A stretch of 64,000 nt of DNA from Shewanella sp. MBTL60-007. Lineage in GTDB: Bacteria; Pseudomonadota; Gammaproteobacteria; Enterobacterales; Shewanellaceae. Of this stretch, positions 29,290 to 40,378 are shown one piece after another. The position numbers were made by a program, and so were the translations under genes. The stretch lies in contig NZ_BPET01000013.1 in NCBI RefSeq assembly GCF_019654915.1, positions 1 to 64,000 on the forward strand, read 5' to 3'. The notes below the pieces were generated by a model. It was not told the origin of the DNA. It ran no database searches and saw nothing but the letters and a program-made list of their open reading frames with translations. How positions within the stretch are numbered: the stretch's first letter is position 1; each line of letters begins with the position of its first letter.

Positions 29290-29366
29290 TGGTACGCCCG
29301 GCAGGATTCGAACCTGCGGCCACCCGCTTAGAAGGCGGGTGCTCTATCCAACTGAGCTACGGGCGC
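29290..29366 (-). tRNA. tRNA-Arg (anticodon TCT)
   Basis: Minus-strand cloverleaf with anticodon loop CTTCTAA, acceptor GCGCCCG paired with CGGGCGT (one G-T pair), T-loop TTCGAAT and encoded CCA. Reads AGA/AGG codons. Confidence 0.97.
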
Positions 29367-29428
29367 TCGGCAATGAATTAAATTCATTTCCTGAACTGGG
29401 CAACTAACGTTCCACGTTAGTTTAAATG

Positions 29429-29505
<77 letters not shown>

Positions 29506-29607
29506 AAACTTTGAAACCTATTGTAAAGTGCGTTTTCACGTTGGGATAACCTTTACTGCTTCAGGCTCTCAAGGACAACAACTTGCTGCTCGTTGAGAAC
29601 GGAGCGC

Positions 29608-29636
29608 ATAGTATCCCCTCTTCTAAAAGTCGTCAA
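29608..29636 (-). promoter_or_regulatory. Strong sigma70 promoter of the tRNA operon
   Basis: Minus strand -35 TTGACG (29636-29631), 17-bp spacer, -10 TACTAT (29613-29608), then GCGCTCC. The GC-rich stretch right after the -10 is the discriminator of stringently controlled stable-RNA promoters. The start lies about 100 bp upstream of tRNA-Pro. Confidence 0.82.
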
Positions 29637-29973
29637 CGCCTTTTTTAAAAAAAGATGTTCGCATGGCTATTTAACAGGCTAATAGCTTTAGCTTTAGCCT
29701 AGTTGCAGGATTAACCAGCAAATATACTTATATTAAGTGAAATAAACCGCTGACGAACCATTTTATTATCAGAGATGATGAACTATGCCTCCGCCACCTT
29801 TATCAACAGACTTAGCAACGTTCAGCGTAGGTAAAATCGAATTAGTTCGCAGAGAGTGATTATCCGTATATTAGAATTGTTTGTTAACGGCCTAAATCAA
29901 TGACACATTTACCCCGTCCTGTTAAAATGTCGCCGTTTTCCATTATCGCGCCGTATAAAGGACACCTACCCCA
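29637..29973. other. Intergenic region between the tRNA promoter and folD
   Basis: 337 bp with an A/T-rich stretch (29640-29655) next to the tRNA promoter, possibly an UP-element-like region, and presumably the folD promoter. I see no gene or RNA here. Confidence 0.5.
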
Positions 29974-30828
29974 ATGACAGCCCAAAACATCGATGGTAAA
30001 GCTATCGCTCAATCCATTCGAACTCAACTCAAAGACAAAGTAACCGCCCGCAAAGAGGCAGGAAAAAGAGTCCCAGGTTTAGCCGTAATTCTTGTTGGAG
30101 CTGATCCAGCGTCACAAGTTTATGTTGGCAGTAAGCGCAAAGCCTGTGAAGAAGTCGGCTTTATCTCTCGCTCTTATGATTTAGACAGCAGCACTTCTGA
30201 AGAAGCACTCTTATCATTGATTGATGAATGTAACGAAGATCCAAGTATCGATGGCATCTTAGTTCAACTTCCTCTTCCAGAACATATTGAAGAGTCTAAA
30301 GTCATTGAGCGTATCCGCCCAGACAAAGATGTCGACGGTTTCCATCCTTATAACGTTGGCCGCCTTGCTCAGCGTATTCCAGTATTGCGTTCATGCACAC
30401 CTATGGGGATCATGACATTAATCCAGTCAACAGGTGTTGATACCTTTGGTTTAGACGCAGTTGTCGTCGGCGCATCAAACATCGTCGGTCGTCCTATGTC
30501 ACTGGAACTGCTATTAGCCGGCTGCACGACAACCACTTGTCATCGTTTTACTCGCAACCTTGAAGATAAAGTCAGACAAGCCGATCTAGTCATCGTTGCC
30601 GTCGGCAAGCCCGGGTTTATTCCAGGAGATTGGATCAAGCCCGGCGCAATCGTAATCGATGTGGGCATTAACCGCTTAGAGAGCGGTCAGCTTGTTGGTG
30701 ATGTGCAGTTTGAAGAAGCTGCCCAGCGCGCGAGTTTTATTACCCCTGTTCCGGGTGGTGTTGGACCTATGACCATTGCAAGCCTGCTAGAAAACACCTT
30801 ATACGCTTGTGAGAATTATCACGATTAA
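29974..30828 (+). CDS. folD: FolD, methylene-THF dehydrogenase / methenyl-THF cyclohydrolase
   Basis: Bifunctional one-carbon enzyme that interconverts 5,10-methylene- and 10-formyl-tetrahydrofolate with NADP. The 284-aa product is full length with the substrate region [14 protein letters not shown] (Lys of the active site), PLPEH, and the nucleotide-binding [20 protein letters not shown] precedes the ATG. A heptamer repeat begins five bases after the stop. Confidence 0.96.
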   Translation: MTAQNIDGKAIAQSIRTQLKDKVTARKEAGKRVPGLAVILVGADPASQVYVGSKRKACEEVGFISRSYDLDSSTSEEALLSLIDECNEDPSIDGILVQLPLPEHIEESKVIERIRPDKDVDGFHPYNVGRLAQRIPVLRSCTPMGIMTLIQSTGVDTFGLDAVVVGASNIVGRPMSLELLLAGCTTTTCHRFTRNLEDKVRQADLVIVAVGKPGFIPGDWIKPGAIVIDVGINRLESGQLVGDVQFEEAAQRASFITPVPGGVGPMTIASLLENTLYACENYHD

Positions 30829-30833
30829 CAGAA

Positions 30834-30896
30834 GGTTCTAGGTTCTAGGTTCTAGGTTCTAGGTTCTAGGTTCTAGGTTCTAGGTTCTAGGTTCTA
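30834..30896. repeat. Nine exact tandem copies of the heptamer GGTTCTA
   Basis: Nine perfect copies of a 7-bp unit (63 bp) start five bases after the folD stop and end 25 bp before the shared folD/cysS terminator. Each junction creates CTAG, a tetranucleotide that is generally rare in bacterial genomes. The perfect identity suggests recent slippage expansion. Confidence 0.98.
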
Positions 30897-30921
30897 GCAA
30901 ATAGTTAGCAACCAAACTAAT

Positions 30922-30949
30922 AAAAAAGCCTGCAGATGCAGGCTTTTTT
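30922..30949. terminator. Bidirectional terminator between folD and cysS
   Basis: Arms AAAAAAGCCTGCA and TGCAGGCTTTTTT around a minimal loop; it serves convergent folD and cysS. Confidence 0.9.
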
Positions 30950-30979
30950 GTATTTAAACGGCTATTAACGACCTAGGTA

Positions 30980-32359
30980 TTACTTCTTACGCCAAGTGGT
31001 ACCTTCTGGACCATCTTCTAAAACTACGCCTAATGCATTTAAGCCATCGCGTGCAACGTCAGCTGCTGGCCAATCTTTTTCTGCACGAGCGCGATTACGC
31101 TCAGCAATCAAGGCTTCAATCTGTGCCACTTCGTCGTCACTGCCTTCGCCTTTAAAGAAGGTATCAACGTCTTGGCCTAGAATACCTAACACATCACCAA
31201 GTTCTTTTAGGGCAACACCTAACGCAGAGGCTTGAGCCATATCAGTTGCTTTTAGGCGGTTAATTTCACGCACCATGTCAAATAATACTGAGTAAGCTTC
31301 TGGCGTATTAAAATCGTCATCCATTGCCAACTTGAATTTAGCCACAAACTCTTCGGCAGGCGCAGCTTCCACGCTTAAGTCTAGGTCTTTAAGTGCGGTG
31401 TAAATACGCTCAAGAGCTGATTTAGCCTGCTTTAAGTTATCTTCAGAATAGTTTAGCTGGCTACGGTAGTGGCCAGATAACAGGAAGTAACGTACTGTCG
31501 CAGCATCGTAGTGGCCTAGCACATCTCGGATAGTGAAGAAGTTGTTCAAAGACTTCGACATCTTCTCTTTATCAACCATCACCATACCAGTATGCATCCA
31601 GTAGTTAACATACGGTGTGTCGTGAGCACAGCAAGACTGAGCAATCTCATTCTCATGATGCGGGAACTGTAAGTCGCTGCCGCCACCATGAATATCAAAG
31701 TGCACTCCTAAGTGCTTGCTGTTCATTGCTGAACATTCAATGTGCCACCCTGGACGACCTGGTCCCCATGGTGAATCCCATGTTGGTTCGCCCGGCTTTG
31801 ACATCTTCCAAAGCACAAAGTCCATTGGATCGCGTTTAGTGTCTTCAACTTCTACGCGAGCACCGGCTTGCAGTTGCTCAAGATTTTGACCCGATAAACG
31901 ACCATACTCAGGGAATGACGATACGCTAAATAGTACGTCGCCATTTGATGCAACATATGCATGATCACGCTCGATAAGTCTTTCAACCATATCGATGATC
32001 TCAGGCATATGCATGGTTGCACGAGGCTCATTATCAGGACGCGCCATATTCAATGCATCAAAATCTTTATGCATTTCGGCAATCAAGCGCTCTGTCAATG
32101 AATCACAACTCTCGTTATTCTCATTGGCACGCTTGATAATTTTGTCATCGACGTCGGTGATATTACGCTGAAAATTAACGTCGTATCCGCTGTATCTTAG
32201 GTATCTAACAATCATGTCGAAAGATACAAAAGTGCGTCCGTGGCCAATATGACATAAATCATAGATGGTCACCCCACACACATACATGCCAACCTTTCCT
32301 GGTTGTAGTGGCACAAACTGCTCTTTTTGGCGGGTCAGACTATTGTAAAGCTTCAACAT
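30980..32359 (-). CDS. cysS: Cysteinyl-tRNA synthetase
   Basis: Class I aminoacyl-tRNA synthetase. The 459-aa product has HIGH (CHIGHGRTF), the KMSKS loop (EKMSKSL), the zinc-binding cysteine in [10 protein letters not shown] and the HHENEIAQS motif. Full length for the family. Own transcription unit, convergent with folD. Confidence 0.97.
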   Translation of the reverse strand: MLKLYNSLTRQKEQFVPLQPGKVGMYVCGVTIYDLCHIGHGRTFVSFDMIVRYLRYSGYDVNFQRNITDVDDKIIKRANENNESCDSLTERLIAEMHKDFDALNMARPDNEPRATMHMPEIIDMVERLIERDHAYVASNGDVLFSVSSFPEYGRLSGQNLEQLQAGARVEVEDTKRDPMDFVLWKMSKPGEPTWDSPWGPGRPGWHIECSAMNSKHLGVHFDIHGGGSDLQFPHHENEIAQSCCAHDTPYVNYWMHTGMVMVDKEKMSKSLNNFFTIRDVLGHYDAATVRYFLLSGHYRSQLNYSEDNLKQAKSALERIYTALKDLDLSVEAAPAEEFVAKFKLAMDDDFNTPEAYSVLFDMVREINRLKATDMAQASALGVALKELGDVLGILGQDVDTFFKGEGSDDEVAQIEALIAERNRARAEKDWPAADVARDGLNALGVVLEDGPEGTTWRKK

Positions 32360-32677
32360 TGATTATTCTCTTCAACGGCTAGAATTAAAAATTAGTTGTT
32401 CAGTCTACCATTGCAAAAGTCGCTGTTCCAAGCTGTTTTCTTAGCTAAAGCCCGCAAAGATGCACAGATATGCCGCAACCGAGCTAGATTGCGATCTTGA
32501 GCGGATTATTGGTCATGATAACTTTGCCTCAATTCTATGGAGCAGCGAAAAACGCTAATGTAGCTATCAGCAAAGAGGTTAATTGGTAGCTGTAAACACT
32601 CAATGCTTTATGCAATTAAGCAATTACGTTAGAATCCAGCCATTATTTACGTTACGTTAAATTATGAGAGTTAAAAT
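32360..32677. other. Divergent promoter region of cysS and ppiB
   Basis: 318 bp between divergent genes. It must hold both promoters; I cannot assign them with confidence and see no other feature. Confidence 0.45.
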
Positions 32678-33172
32678 ATGATCACACTTCATACCAACCA
32701 CGGCGAAATCAAGCTAGCACTTAATGCTGAGAAAGCCCCAAAAACTGCTGCTAACTTCATTAACTACGTTAAAGAAGGCTTCTACGACGGTACTGTTTTT
32801 CACCGTGTAATCGATGGTTTCATGGTTCAAGGTGGTGGTTTCACTGAAGATATGGACCAAAAGCGTCCAAACGCAACGATTGAAAACGAAGCGAACAACG
32901 GTTTATCAAACAAAACTGGCACCATCGCTATGGCGCGCACTTCTGATCCACATTCTGCTACGGCGCAGTTCTTCATCAACGTTAACGACAACACTTTCTT
33001 AGACTTTAAGTCTGAGTCAGCACAAGGCTGGGGTTACTGTGTATTCGGTGAAGTTGTAGAAGGCATGGACGTAGTAAACAAGATTAAAGCAGTTAGCACA
33101 GGTAATCGTGGCATGCATCAAGACGTTCCTCTTGAAGCTGTTATCATCGAAAAAGTGACCATCGAAGAGTAA
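32678..33172 (+). CDS. ppiB: Peptidyl-prolyl cis-trans isomerase B (cytoplasmic cyclophilin)
   Basis: 164-aa cyclophilin with no signal peptide, so cytoplasmic. It has [15 protein letters not shown] (catalytic Arg), the [18 protein letters not shown] segment and a conserved C-terminal strand. The region GRTFVS-free N-terminus begins [15 protein letters not shown] as in E. coli PpiB. Followed by lpxH after 10 bp, so the two are co-transcribed. Confidence 0.95.
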   Translation: MITLHTNHGEIKLALNAEKAPKTAANFINYVKEGFYDGTVFHRVIDGFMVQGGGFTEDMDQKRPNATIENEANNGLSNKTGTIAMARTSDPHSATAQFFINVNDNTFLDFKSESAQGWGYCVFGEVVEGMDVVNKIKAVSTGNRGMHQDVPLEAVIIEKVTIEE

Positions 33173-33182
33173 TATTACCTCG

Positions 33183-33899
33183 ATGCGCACTCTATTTGTG
33201 GGCGATTTGCACTTAAGTGCAGATCGCCCCGATATCACCCAAGCTTTCCTCACATTCCTCGACACTCAACTTCACGATACCGACGCTTTATATATCCTTG
33301 GCGATCTCTTTGAAGTCTGGGTTGGCGATGATATTGCAGAGCCTTTTGCCAATGAACTGGCCGATAAGATAAAACGGGCTTCACAAAAACTGCCGATCTA
33401 TTTTATCCACGGAAATAGAGACTTTTTAATTAGTAATGCATTTGCAAAACGCAGCGGCATGACACTACTACCCGAAGTCTATACCTTGGACTTATATGGC
33501 GTTCCAAGCGTTATTTTGCATGGCGATAGCCTGTGCACACTCGACAAGTCTTATCAGCGTTTTAGAAAGTTTCGTAATATGAGTTGGGCTAAGTGGCTAT
33601 ATGCCCATTTACCAAAGTCGAAGCGACTCGATATTGCCGCAAAACTGCGCACTAAAAGCCAGAGCAGTAATCAGCAGAAAAGTTATTCCATCATGGATGT
33701 TGAGCCTGATGCAGTACTTAAGCTACTTGATACCACGAAAACCGAGCAGATGATCCACGGCCACACTCATAGGCCAGCAGTTCATCAACTCGCTAACGGG
33801 AAACGCCGTATCGTTGTAGGCGATTGGTATGAGCAAGGCAGCATGTTAAGCGTTAGCCAAGACAAGATAGAACTTATCGAACTCCCTTTCAGCAAGTAA
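33183..33899 (+). CDS. lpxH: UDP-2,3-diacylglucosamine pyrophosphatase (lipid A synthesis)
   Basis: Cleaves UDP-2,3-diacylglucosamine to lipid X and UMP at the inner face of the inner membrane. The 238-aa product is a calcineurin-like metallophosphatase with the ligands in [30 protein letters not shown] and HGHTHRP. Full length. Second gene after ppiB. Confidence 0.95.
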   Translation: MRTLFVGDLHLSADRPDITQAFLTFLDTQLHDTDALYILGDLFEVWVGDDIAEPFANELADKIKRASQKLPIYFIHGNRDFLISNAFAKRSGMTLLPEVYTLDLYGVPSVILHGDSLCTLDKSYQRFRKFRNMSWAKWLYAHLPKSKRLDIAAKLRTKSQSSNQQKSYSIMDVEPDAVLKLLDTTKTEQMIHGHTHRPAVHQLANGKRRIVVGDWYEQGSMLSVSQDKIELIELPFSK

Positions 33900-33955
33900 T
33901 CTATTACTTGCTTTTCTCTCTTCCTTAAAACCCTAAAACATTAGAGCCCTAAACT

Positions 33956-34738
33956 TTAGGCAACCACGGCACTCACAGCAGGTGCGCCGCTATGAAATTT
34001 AAAGTCTGTGTCTTCAGACAAGATGAGTTCAGCCTCAACCGCAGCAAAATGCGCCACTCGCTCACTAATATCCTTATCAGAAATAGCCTGTGCAAGTATC
34101 AAGTAATCTTGATAGTGGCGGGCTTCGGAGCGCAGCAAGGAGATATAAAATTTCTTTAACTCCTCATCTAAAAAAGGCGCTAACTTAGCAAAACGCTCAC
34201 AGGAGCGCGCCTCAATAAAGGCTCCGACAATTAACTTGTCGATTAACGTTGCGGGCTCATGGGTTCTCACCTGCTTCATCATGCCTTTAGCGTAACGCCC
34301 TGCACGCACATTTTGATATTCGATGCCGCGGCTATGCATAATCGCAAGCACCTGTTCGAAGTGATGAAACTCCTCTTTAATAAGGCGTACCATCTTAGCT
34401 ATCAAGTCTTCACTATGGGCAAAGTCCTTTCTGGAAACCAAATCGGCTGACAGCTCATTTTTCTTACTCTCTTTCGTCAGAAAAGACTCAATATTTCGCT
34501 CTTTGATGTAAACAAAGTCTTCATAGGGTTTAGCCCAGTCGAGCAGCACTTGGCCGCTCTGCTTATCGATGGCATATTTACGGATCAGAAACATCGCCGT
34601 CTGCGCCGCTTTTAGCTCACAGTTGCAATGATCTATCAACAACCCCTTCAAATTTTCAGGTTTCTTTGCTTCTTCAATCCAGCTGTCAGGTGTTTCACAG
34701 TTTAAAAAGGCATATATTGGAGCTAATAGCTGCTGCAT
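33956..34738 (-). CDS. miaE: MiaE-type tRNA-(ms2io6A37) hydroxylase
   Basis: Non-haem diiron monooxygenase that hydroxylates ms2i6A at tRNA position 37. The 260-aa product shows the four-helix ferritin-like pattern with carboxylate/histidine ligands spaced as HCNCELKA, EEFHHFEQV, EARSCERF and SEARHYQDY. This is the MiaE layout. Single gene, convergent with lpxH. Confidence 0.88.
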   Translation of the reverse strand: MQQLLAPIYAFLNCETPDSWIEEAKKPENLKGLLIDHCNCELKAAQTAMFLIRKYAIDKQSGQVLLDWAKPYEDFVYIKERNIESFLTKESKKNELSADLVSRKDFAHSEDLIAKMVRLIKEEFHHFEQVLAIMHSRGIEYQNVRAGRYAKGMMKQVRTHEPATLIDKLIVGAFIEARSCERFAKLAPFLDEELKKFYISLLRSEARHYQDYLILAQAISDKDISERVAHFAAVEAELILSEDTDFKFHSGAPAVSAVVA

Positions 34739-34942
34739 ACTCGACTCTATGAGGAAGGAATTAGTAGCGCATTATTTTACCAGCTATTCCCTGCACAATC
34801 CTAGCTTTACGCCTATGCTTAATTCGATAGGCTTGACTCCTAGCAGATTTTGTTCAATAAATAACCTTAGAGCTATAAAAAGTTCGTCTGCAGTTTGGCG
34901 GGCCAATTCAATCGGTATAATTGCTAAACGAGGATTATTATA

Positions 34943-35539
34943 ATGATATTGAATCACTTATTGGGGCTATACACTCATCCAAAAGAAGAGTGGCATACTA
35001 TTGAGAAAAATCACGAAGCATTGCGTAGTAGTTTGAGTCACATCGTCATCATCGCGCTCATTCCTGCAATCTGTTCCTTTATTGCGACATCACAAATTGG
35101 CTGGGACTTAGGCGTTGGTGACCGCCAGTTCTTAACCGCCCAAAGCGCACTGTTCATGTCCACAGGCATGTATTTCGGACTCATTGGAGGTGTCTTTGCC
35201 CTCGCCTACCTAGCATTTTGGATGGCAAAAACATTTGATGCCAAACCGAGTTATACTCAAGCGCTAGAGCTTGCAGCATACACAGCCACACCATTATTTA
35301 TGGTAGGATTGGCAGCGCTATATCCAACGCTGTGGTTTATCATGGTGGTTGGCCTTGCTGGACTCGCTTATTCTGTTTACCTGCTGTACACGGGTGTACC
35401 GATCATCATGAATATCCCTGAAGAGAAAGGCTTTATTTATGCAAGTTCAGTGGTGACAGCAGGATTAGTGCTCTTAGTCGGGCTCATGGCCTCTAGTGTA
35501 ATTCTTTGGAGTGTCGGTTTCGGCCCTATGTATCAGTAG
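34943..35539 (+). CDS. Yip1-family inner-membrane protein
   Basis: 198 aa with a short N-terminal cytoplasmic part (LLGLYTHPKEEWHTIEK, typical of bacterial Yip1-domain proteins) and about five hydrophobic helices. Function of this family in bacteria is not known. ATG 34943 has AACGAGG upstream. It is convergent with glnS and shares its terminator. Confidence 0.8.
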   Translation: MILNHLLGLYTHPKEEWHTIEKNHEALRSSLSHIVIIALIPAICSFIATSQIGWDLGVGDRQFLTAQSALFMSTGMYFGLIGGVFALAYLAFWMAKTFDAKPSYTQALELAAYTATPLFMVGLAALYPTLWFIMVVGLAGLAYSVYLLYTGVPIIMNIPEEKGFIYASSVVTAGLVLLVGLMASSVILWSVGFGPMYQ

Positions 35540-35726
35540 TACCAATAAGTATGAACATTTAGTCGCCATTCTGGAGCGTTTTTGGCGGCCTACTTTTTCG
35601 TTAAATAGCTTTATAAGGGAATAACCATTATTGCAGCTATTCGCCTAGAATGTGTTTGCCCAAATCGCTCTGAGTAGATCAAATTCTTATACTGATTGGT
35701 ATAAGTAAAGTGCAAATTTAAGCAAC

Positions 35727-35755
35727 AAAAAAGCCGACATCATGTCGGCTTTTTT
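35727..35755. terminator. Bidirectional terminator between the Yip1-like gene and glnS
   Basis: Arms AAAAAAGCCGACAT and ATGTCGGCTTTTTT, with runs on both sides. Confidence 0.9.
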
Positions 35756-35781
35756 CATTTTGACGCTCAACTCAAAAAGAA

Positions 35782-37452
35782 TTACTCGAAAGAGTCTCTT
35801 AGCGGAACCGTTAAGTTAAACACTAAGCTGTCTTTACTTGAGTCTTTATTGTCTGCACAGAAGTAACCTTCACGTTCAAACTGATACGCTTTTTCAACCT
35901 CAGCATCTGCAAGGCTAGCTTCCACTAGACCATGCTTAACAGTCAATGAATGTGGGTTGAGCACTTCATCAACAGATTCTGCAGCGGCAGGGTTAGGATC
36001 GTTGAATAGTCTTTCATAAAGACGGAATTCAGCTGGCTTTGCCGTTGTCGCTTCGACCCAATGGATCACGCCTTTTACTTTACGACCATCACTTGGGTTC
36101 TTACCAAGAGTTTCATCATCGTAGGTACAGAAAATAGTGGTGATGTTACCATCAGCATCTTTTTCACAACGTTCAGCCTTAATCACATAAGCATTACGCA
36201 GGCGCACTTCTTTACCCTGAACTAAACGCTTGTACTTCTTGTTCGCCTCTTCGCGGAAGTCATCAGCGTCGATAAACAGTTCACGGCCAAAAGACAGCTC
36301 ACGTTTACCCATCTCTTCATTACTAGGATGATTTGCGGCGTTGATTATCTCAACTTGGCCTTCTGGGTAGTTTTCGATAATCACTTTAACAGGATTAATC
36401 ACTGCCATTGCTCGTGGTGCGAACTCGTTAAGCTCTTCACGAATACAAGCATCTAGCATGGCCACTTCAACCATGTTGTCCTGCTTAGTCACACCGATAC
36501 GCTTACAGAATTCACGGATTGACGCTGGTGTATAACCACGGCGGCGGTAACCCGCAATCGTAGGCATACGCGCATCATCCCAACCTGTTACTAGGTTACG
36601 GGCAACTAAATCATTAAGCTTACGCTTCGACATCAAGGTGTATTCAAGATTCAGTCTCGAAAACTCATACTGACGGGTTCTGTTTGGTGCTTGGAAGTCA
36701 TCTAAATGATCCAATACCCAATCGTAGAGTCTACGGTTATCTTGGAATTCAAGTGTACACAAAGAGTGACTAATGTTTTCGATAGCATCTGAGATACAGT
36801 GGGTAAAATCGTACATTGGGTAAATGCACCACTTATCGCCTGTTTGGTGATGATGCGCGAAACGAATACGATAGATAATAGGATCACGCATACAGATGAA
36901 TGGTGACGCCATATCGATCTTAGCTCTCAAAGCACATTCGCCCTCTTTGAACTCACCTAAACGCATTTTTTCAAATAGCGCTAGGTTCTCTTCAACAGAC
37001 GTATCGCGATAAGGGCTGTTCTTACCTGGCTCTTTTAACGTTCCGCGGTATTCACGGGTCTCTTCACTATTTAGGAAGCAAACATAAGCTAAGCCCTTGG
37101 TAATTAACTCAACGGCATACTGATGAAGTTTATCGAAATAGTTTGATGAGTAGCGAATATCACCATCCCACTGAAAACCGAGCCACTGCACATCGGCCTG
37201 AATAGAATTAACGTAATCGATATCTTCTTTTTCAGGGTTGGTATCATCAAAACGTAAGTTACATTGACCCTTATAGTCTTGAGCAATACCAAAGTTTAGG
37301 CAAATAGACTTAGCGTGGCCGATATGAAGAAAGCCATTAGGCTCTGGTGGAAAGCGAGTATGTACACTCGTATGCTTACCACTAGCGAGATCTTCATCTA
37401 TGATGTTACGTATGAAGTTACTTGGACGTACTTCAGTGTCCACATGACTCAT
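35782..37452 (-). CDS. glnS: Glutaminyl-tRNA synthetase
   Basis: Class I synthetase, 556 aa, with the HIGH region [15 protein letters not shown], the KMSKS-like MSKRKL and the C-terminal anticodon-binding beta-barrels ([11 protein letters not shown]...). ATG 37452 follows AGGAATTCC. Full length. Confidence 0.97.
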   Translation of the reverse strand: MSHVDTEVRPSNFIRNIIDEDLASGKHTSVHTRFPPEPNGFLHIGHAKSICLNFGIAQDYKGQCNLRFDDTNPEKEDIDYVNSIQADVQWLGFQWDGDIRYSSNYFDKLHQYAVELITKGLAYVCFLNSEETREYRGTLKEPGKNSPYRDTSVEENLALFEKMRLGEFKEGECALRAKIDMASPFICMRDPIIYRIRFAHHHQTGDKWCIYPMYDFTHCISDAIENISHSLCTLEFQDNRRLYDWVLDHLDDFQAPNRTRQYEFSRLNLEYTLMSKRKLNDLVARNLVTGWDDARMPTIAGYRRRGYTPASIREFCKRIGVTKQDNMVEVAMLDACIREELNEFAPRAMAVINPVKVIIENYPEGQVEIINAANHPSNEEMGKRELSFGRELFIDADDFREEANKKYKRLVQGKEVRLRNAYVIKAERCEKDADGNITTIFCTYDDETLGKNPSDGRKVKGVIHWVEATTAKPAEFRLYERLFNDPNPAAAESVDEVLNPHSLTVKHGLVEASLADAEVEKAYQFEREGYFCADNKDSSKDSLVFNLTVPLRDSFE

Positions 37453-37566
37453 GGAATTCCTCTTTGCGAACGATGATTAAAGACTAAAAACGCATAATCC
37501 TACAGATTCTGTAAAGGATCAACGACTGAGATTTAAAAACCTCTTCAGTGGCTATATTTATAGCGC

Positions 37567-37594
37567 AAAAAGCAGCGAATCATCGCTGCTTTTT
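37567..37594 (-). terminator. Intrinsic terminator after feoB
   Basis: Arms AAAAAGCAGCGA and TCGCTGCTTTTT with a 4-nt loop, 30 bp after the feoB stop. Confidence 0.9.
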
Positions 37595-37624
37595 ATTATT
37601 TGATAACAGTATACGCTATTCGCG

Positions 37625-39919
37625 TTATTCAGTAATCACTTTAATGCCTGGAATGATAGTTTGGGTTTTCTTACCCTTGTTCTTAAGCCAAACATAGAAC
37701 ACAACTAAAGCGATAGCGAAGAAGCCAATCCATAGGCTCGATTGCAGTGGGTGCTGTGTAAATGTTGCCGCTTGGTAGAACACTGTCGCCACGCCGTAAG
37801 CCAAACCGAATGTCCATAGGCCTGCAAATGCCGCCCAGCGTCCACCAAATTCGTTAACTAATGCTCCCATAGCAGCCACACAAGGCGTATATAAGAGAAC
37901 GAATAGCAGATAAGCAAATGCTGCAGTTACACCAGCAAAGCCAGCTTGTAGCGCGCTAAAGGTTGACGTATCAACTTCTAACTCTTCTGATGCAGACTCT
38001 ACAGACGACACATCGCCAACAGAAATTGAAAGTGGATCTTCTGGAGCAATACCAAACAAGTTCTCAGGAATAGTAGCTAATGCTTCATTGAAGGTGTCAC
38101 TCAATGGGGCCAACTCTTCATCACCAGCGCCTCCGTCAGAATATAAGCTGTTCAAGGTACCGACTACTGCTTCTTTAGCGAAGATACCAGTAATGATCCC
38201 CACTGTTGCAGGCCAGTTATCTTGCTCAACACCCATAGGTGAAAATAGCGGAGTGACTTTTTGACTCGCAACACTCAATACCGACTCAGAGCTATCTTCA
38301 TGGCCAAATGAGCCATCAACACCGATAGCGTTAACGAAGTTAAGTAAAGTCACCACGATCACAATGGTTTTACCCGCACCCATAATAAAGCTCTTAGTGC
38401 GCTTGCCTGTACGTGCCATAACCGTCTTAAACTTTGGCTTCTCATAACTTGGCAGCTCCATTACAACCGCACTGCTAGAGCCAGGTAGCAATGTTGAACG
38501 CAATAGTAGACCCGTACCAATAGCGGCAAAGATACCGATAATATAAAGCAAGAATACTAAGTTTTGGCCTGACTCAGGGAAGAAAGCAGCAGCAAACAAT
38601 GCATATACTGGCAATCTTGCACCACAAGACATGAATGGTGCCATCATACCTGTAACGATACGCTCACGCTCACTACCAAGAGTACGTGTTGCCATAATCG
38701 CTGGTACTGAACAACCAAAACCAACAATCATAGGCACAAACGCTCGACCAGGGAGACCAATACGGCGCATCAAACCATCAACCACAAAGGCTGCTCGCGC
38801 CATATAACCTGAGCCTTCAAGCACTGACAAAGCAAGGAATAAAGCAGCAATAACAGGAATAAAGGTTGCGACCGTTTGAATACCTTGTCCAATACCACCA
38901 GCGATAATAGTGACTAACCATGCAGGCGAACCAAGGCTTGTCATAAATGCGCCTAAATGATCAACAAACAGCGCACCTGCGGTAATATCGAAGAAGTCGA
39001 TAAAAGAGCTGCCCACGTTAATACTAAACATGAACATTAAATACATAACGAATAGGAAAACAGGGATCCCCGCAATCGGGTGCAACACCAACTTATCGAG
39101 TTTATCGGTGAAGGTTTCGGCATTATCGCTCTGCACTGAGCCAGTAAACACTTGCTCAACGAAATTAAAGCGAGTCGTTGCTACCATTATTTCAACATCT
39201 TTGCCTTGGCTAGATAACGCTTGAGAGTATTGCTCAACCTCACTCGCCACTTGGCTATTTTTACACTTGCCACAGCCTAATCCATTTGCAAGCATCGCCA
39301 AGGCGCGTCCACGACTTAACTCAGGGTCCTGAGACAGGAGATTCGATACAACAGATTCAATTTCTTTATCATAGTCAAGAACCAATGGTGCTTCTGACAC
39401 TTTACCGTCAAGTAGCGCAACAAACTGTTGCTTAACTTTTTCAATATCTTTAGGTTCACGCGAACAAACAGCAACGACTGGACAGCCCAACTCTTCGCTC
39501 ATTTTGGCTATATCGATATGAATGCCACGCTCAATAGCAGCGTCAATCTTGTTTAATACAACCACCATTGGAATACCCAACTCACGTAGCTGTACCGTTA
39601 AATAAAGGTGACGTTCAATATTGGTCGCATCGACTAAGTTGATGATACCGTCAATCGGTTGCTCGGCTAGATATTGCTGTGCAATCTGTTCATCTAACGA
39701 ACAGTCACAGCTATTACCTGCAGGAAGAAGATCGTAAATACCGGGAAGATCCGTTAAGTAAACATCACTACCTTGCAATGCAAACTGTCCTGTTTTTTTC
39801 TCAACGGTTACACCAGACCAGTTACCGACTTGCTGATTAGATCCGGTTAATGCGTTAAATAACGTGGACTTACCCGCATTCGGGTTACCAACAGTAACGC
39901 AATTAAATTGTTTATCCAT
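37625..39919 (-). CDS. feoB: FeoB, ferrous iron transporter with G-protein domain
   Basis: Inner-membrane Fe(II) importer. The 764-aa product has an N-terminal GTPase domain (Walker A GNPNAGKST at 11-19, DLPGIYDL, NKID), a helical GDI-like region with a Cys cluster (GLGCGKC), and two Gate-type membrane halves (GSGYMARAAFVVDGLMRRIGLPGRAF, and a C-terminal set). ATG 39919 overlaps the feoA stop by 8 bp, so translation is coupled; an upstream TTG (39931) is less likely. No feoC follows. It lies next to the iron-reducing cytochrome genes, a sensible source of its substrate. Confidence 0.96.
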   Translation of the reverse strand: MDKQFNCVTVGNPNAGKSTLFNALTGSNQQVGNWSGVTVEKKTGQFALQGSDVYLTDLPGIYDLLPAGNSCDCSLDEQIAQQYLAEQPIDGIINLVDATNIERHLYLTVQLRELGIPMVVVLNKIDAAIERGIHIDIAKMSEELGCPVVAVCSREPKDIEKVKQQFVALLDGKVSEAPLVLDYDKEIESVVSNLLSQDPELSRGRALAMLANGLGCGKCKNSQVASEVEQYSQALSSQGKDVEIMVATTRFNFVEQVFTGSVQSDNAETFTDKLDKLVLHPIAGIPVFLFVMYLMFMFSINVGSSFIDFFDITAGALFVDHLGAFMTSLGSPAWLVTIIAGGIGQGIQTVATFIPVIAALFLALSVLEGSGYMARAAFVVDGLMRRIGLPGRAFVPMIVGFGCSVPAIMATRTLGSERERIVTGMMAPFMSCGARLPVYALFAAAFFPESGQNLVFLLYIIGIFAAIGTGLLLRSTLLPGSSSAVVMELPSYEKPKFKTVMARTGKRTKSFIMGAGKTIVIVVTLLNFVNAIGVDGSFGHEDSSESVLSVASQKVTPLFSPMGVEQDNWPATVGIITGIFAKEAVVGTLNSLYSDGGAGDEELAPLSDTFNEALATIPENLFGIAPEDPLSISVGDVSSVESASEELEVDTSTFSALQAGFAGVTAAFAYLLFVLLYTPCVAAMGALVNEFGGRWAAFAGLWTFGLAYGVATVFYQAATFTQHPLQSSLWIGFFAIALVVFYVWLKNKGKKTQTIIPGIKVITE

Positions 39920-40151
39920 TCGCTTTTTCAACCTCTATAATATCTGCCAAATCGCGACGCATGCATAACTTACTGCCGCGGATATCCAACTCAACACCAG
40001 ATCCCATTGGTGCCCTGCGGATCAATGAGAATCGAGTATTCGGGGTGATCCCCATAGATAGCAGCTTACGCTTTACTACAGCAGGTAGATCTATCTGACC
40101 CACTTGAGAAATTCTGGCAATATCGCCTGGACTTAATTCACTTAGCTTCAT
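39912..40151 (-). CDS. feoA: FeoA, ferrous iron transport protein A
   Basis: Small SH3-like cytoplasmic partner of FeoB, 79 aa, starting MKLSELSPGDIARISQVGQ and containing LLSMGITPNTRFSLIRRAPMGSGVELDIRG, the typical FeoA sequence. ATG 40151 is preceded by GGTGGA; the longer frame from 40163 is unlikely. First gene of feoAB. Confidence 0.95.
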   Translation of the reverse strand: MKLSELSPGDIARISQVGQIDLPAVVKRKLLSMGITPNTRFSLIRRAPMGSGVELDIRGSKLCMRRDLADIIEVEKANG

Positions 40152-40260
40152 TCTGCATTCCACCTAATAACAGGGCTCAACTCTCTTTGAAATTGGTAAT
40201 TATTTTAAAGGACACAAACGCGTAATAACTTTACCTAGATCAACATTTAGAACTGTAAAC

Positions 40261-40279
40261 GATAATAATTTTCAATTGT
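40261..40279 (-). promoter_or_regulatory. Possible Fur box upstream of feoAB
   Basis: GATAATAATTTTCAATTGT agrees with the 19-bp Fur consensus at about 12 positions. It lies 110 bp upstream of feoA in the divergent feoA-mtrD region. Iron control of feo is well known; this exact site is a guess. Confidence 0.4.
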
Positions 40280-40378
40280 GTTCGCTATTATGTGACAAAA
40301 CTCTCAACTAATAAACGCATTAATTAAGAATGGTTATTATTTAACTAACCCAATAATCCCCCCTTTCAATCACAGTCG

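Noticed and set aside
30834..30896. CRISPR array
   Set aside because: Units are 7 bp, contiguous, identical and without spacers; this is a simple tandem repeat.
34749..34943. 64-aa plus-strand ORF upstream of the Yip1-like gene
   Set aside because: No recognisable domain or ribosome binding site; it covers the promoter region of its neighbour.
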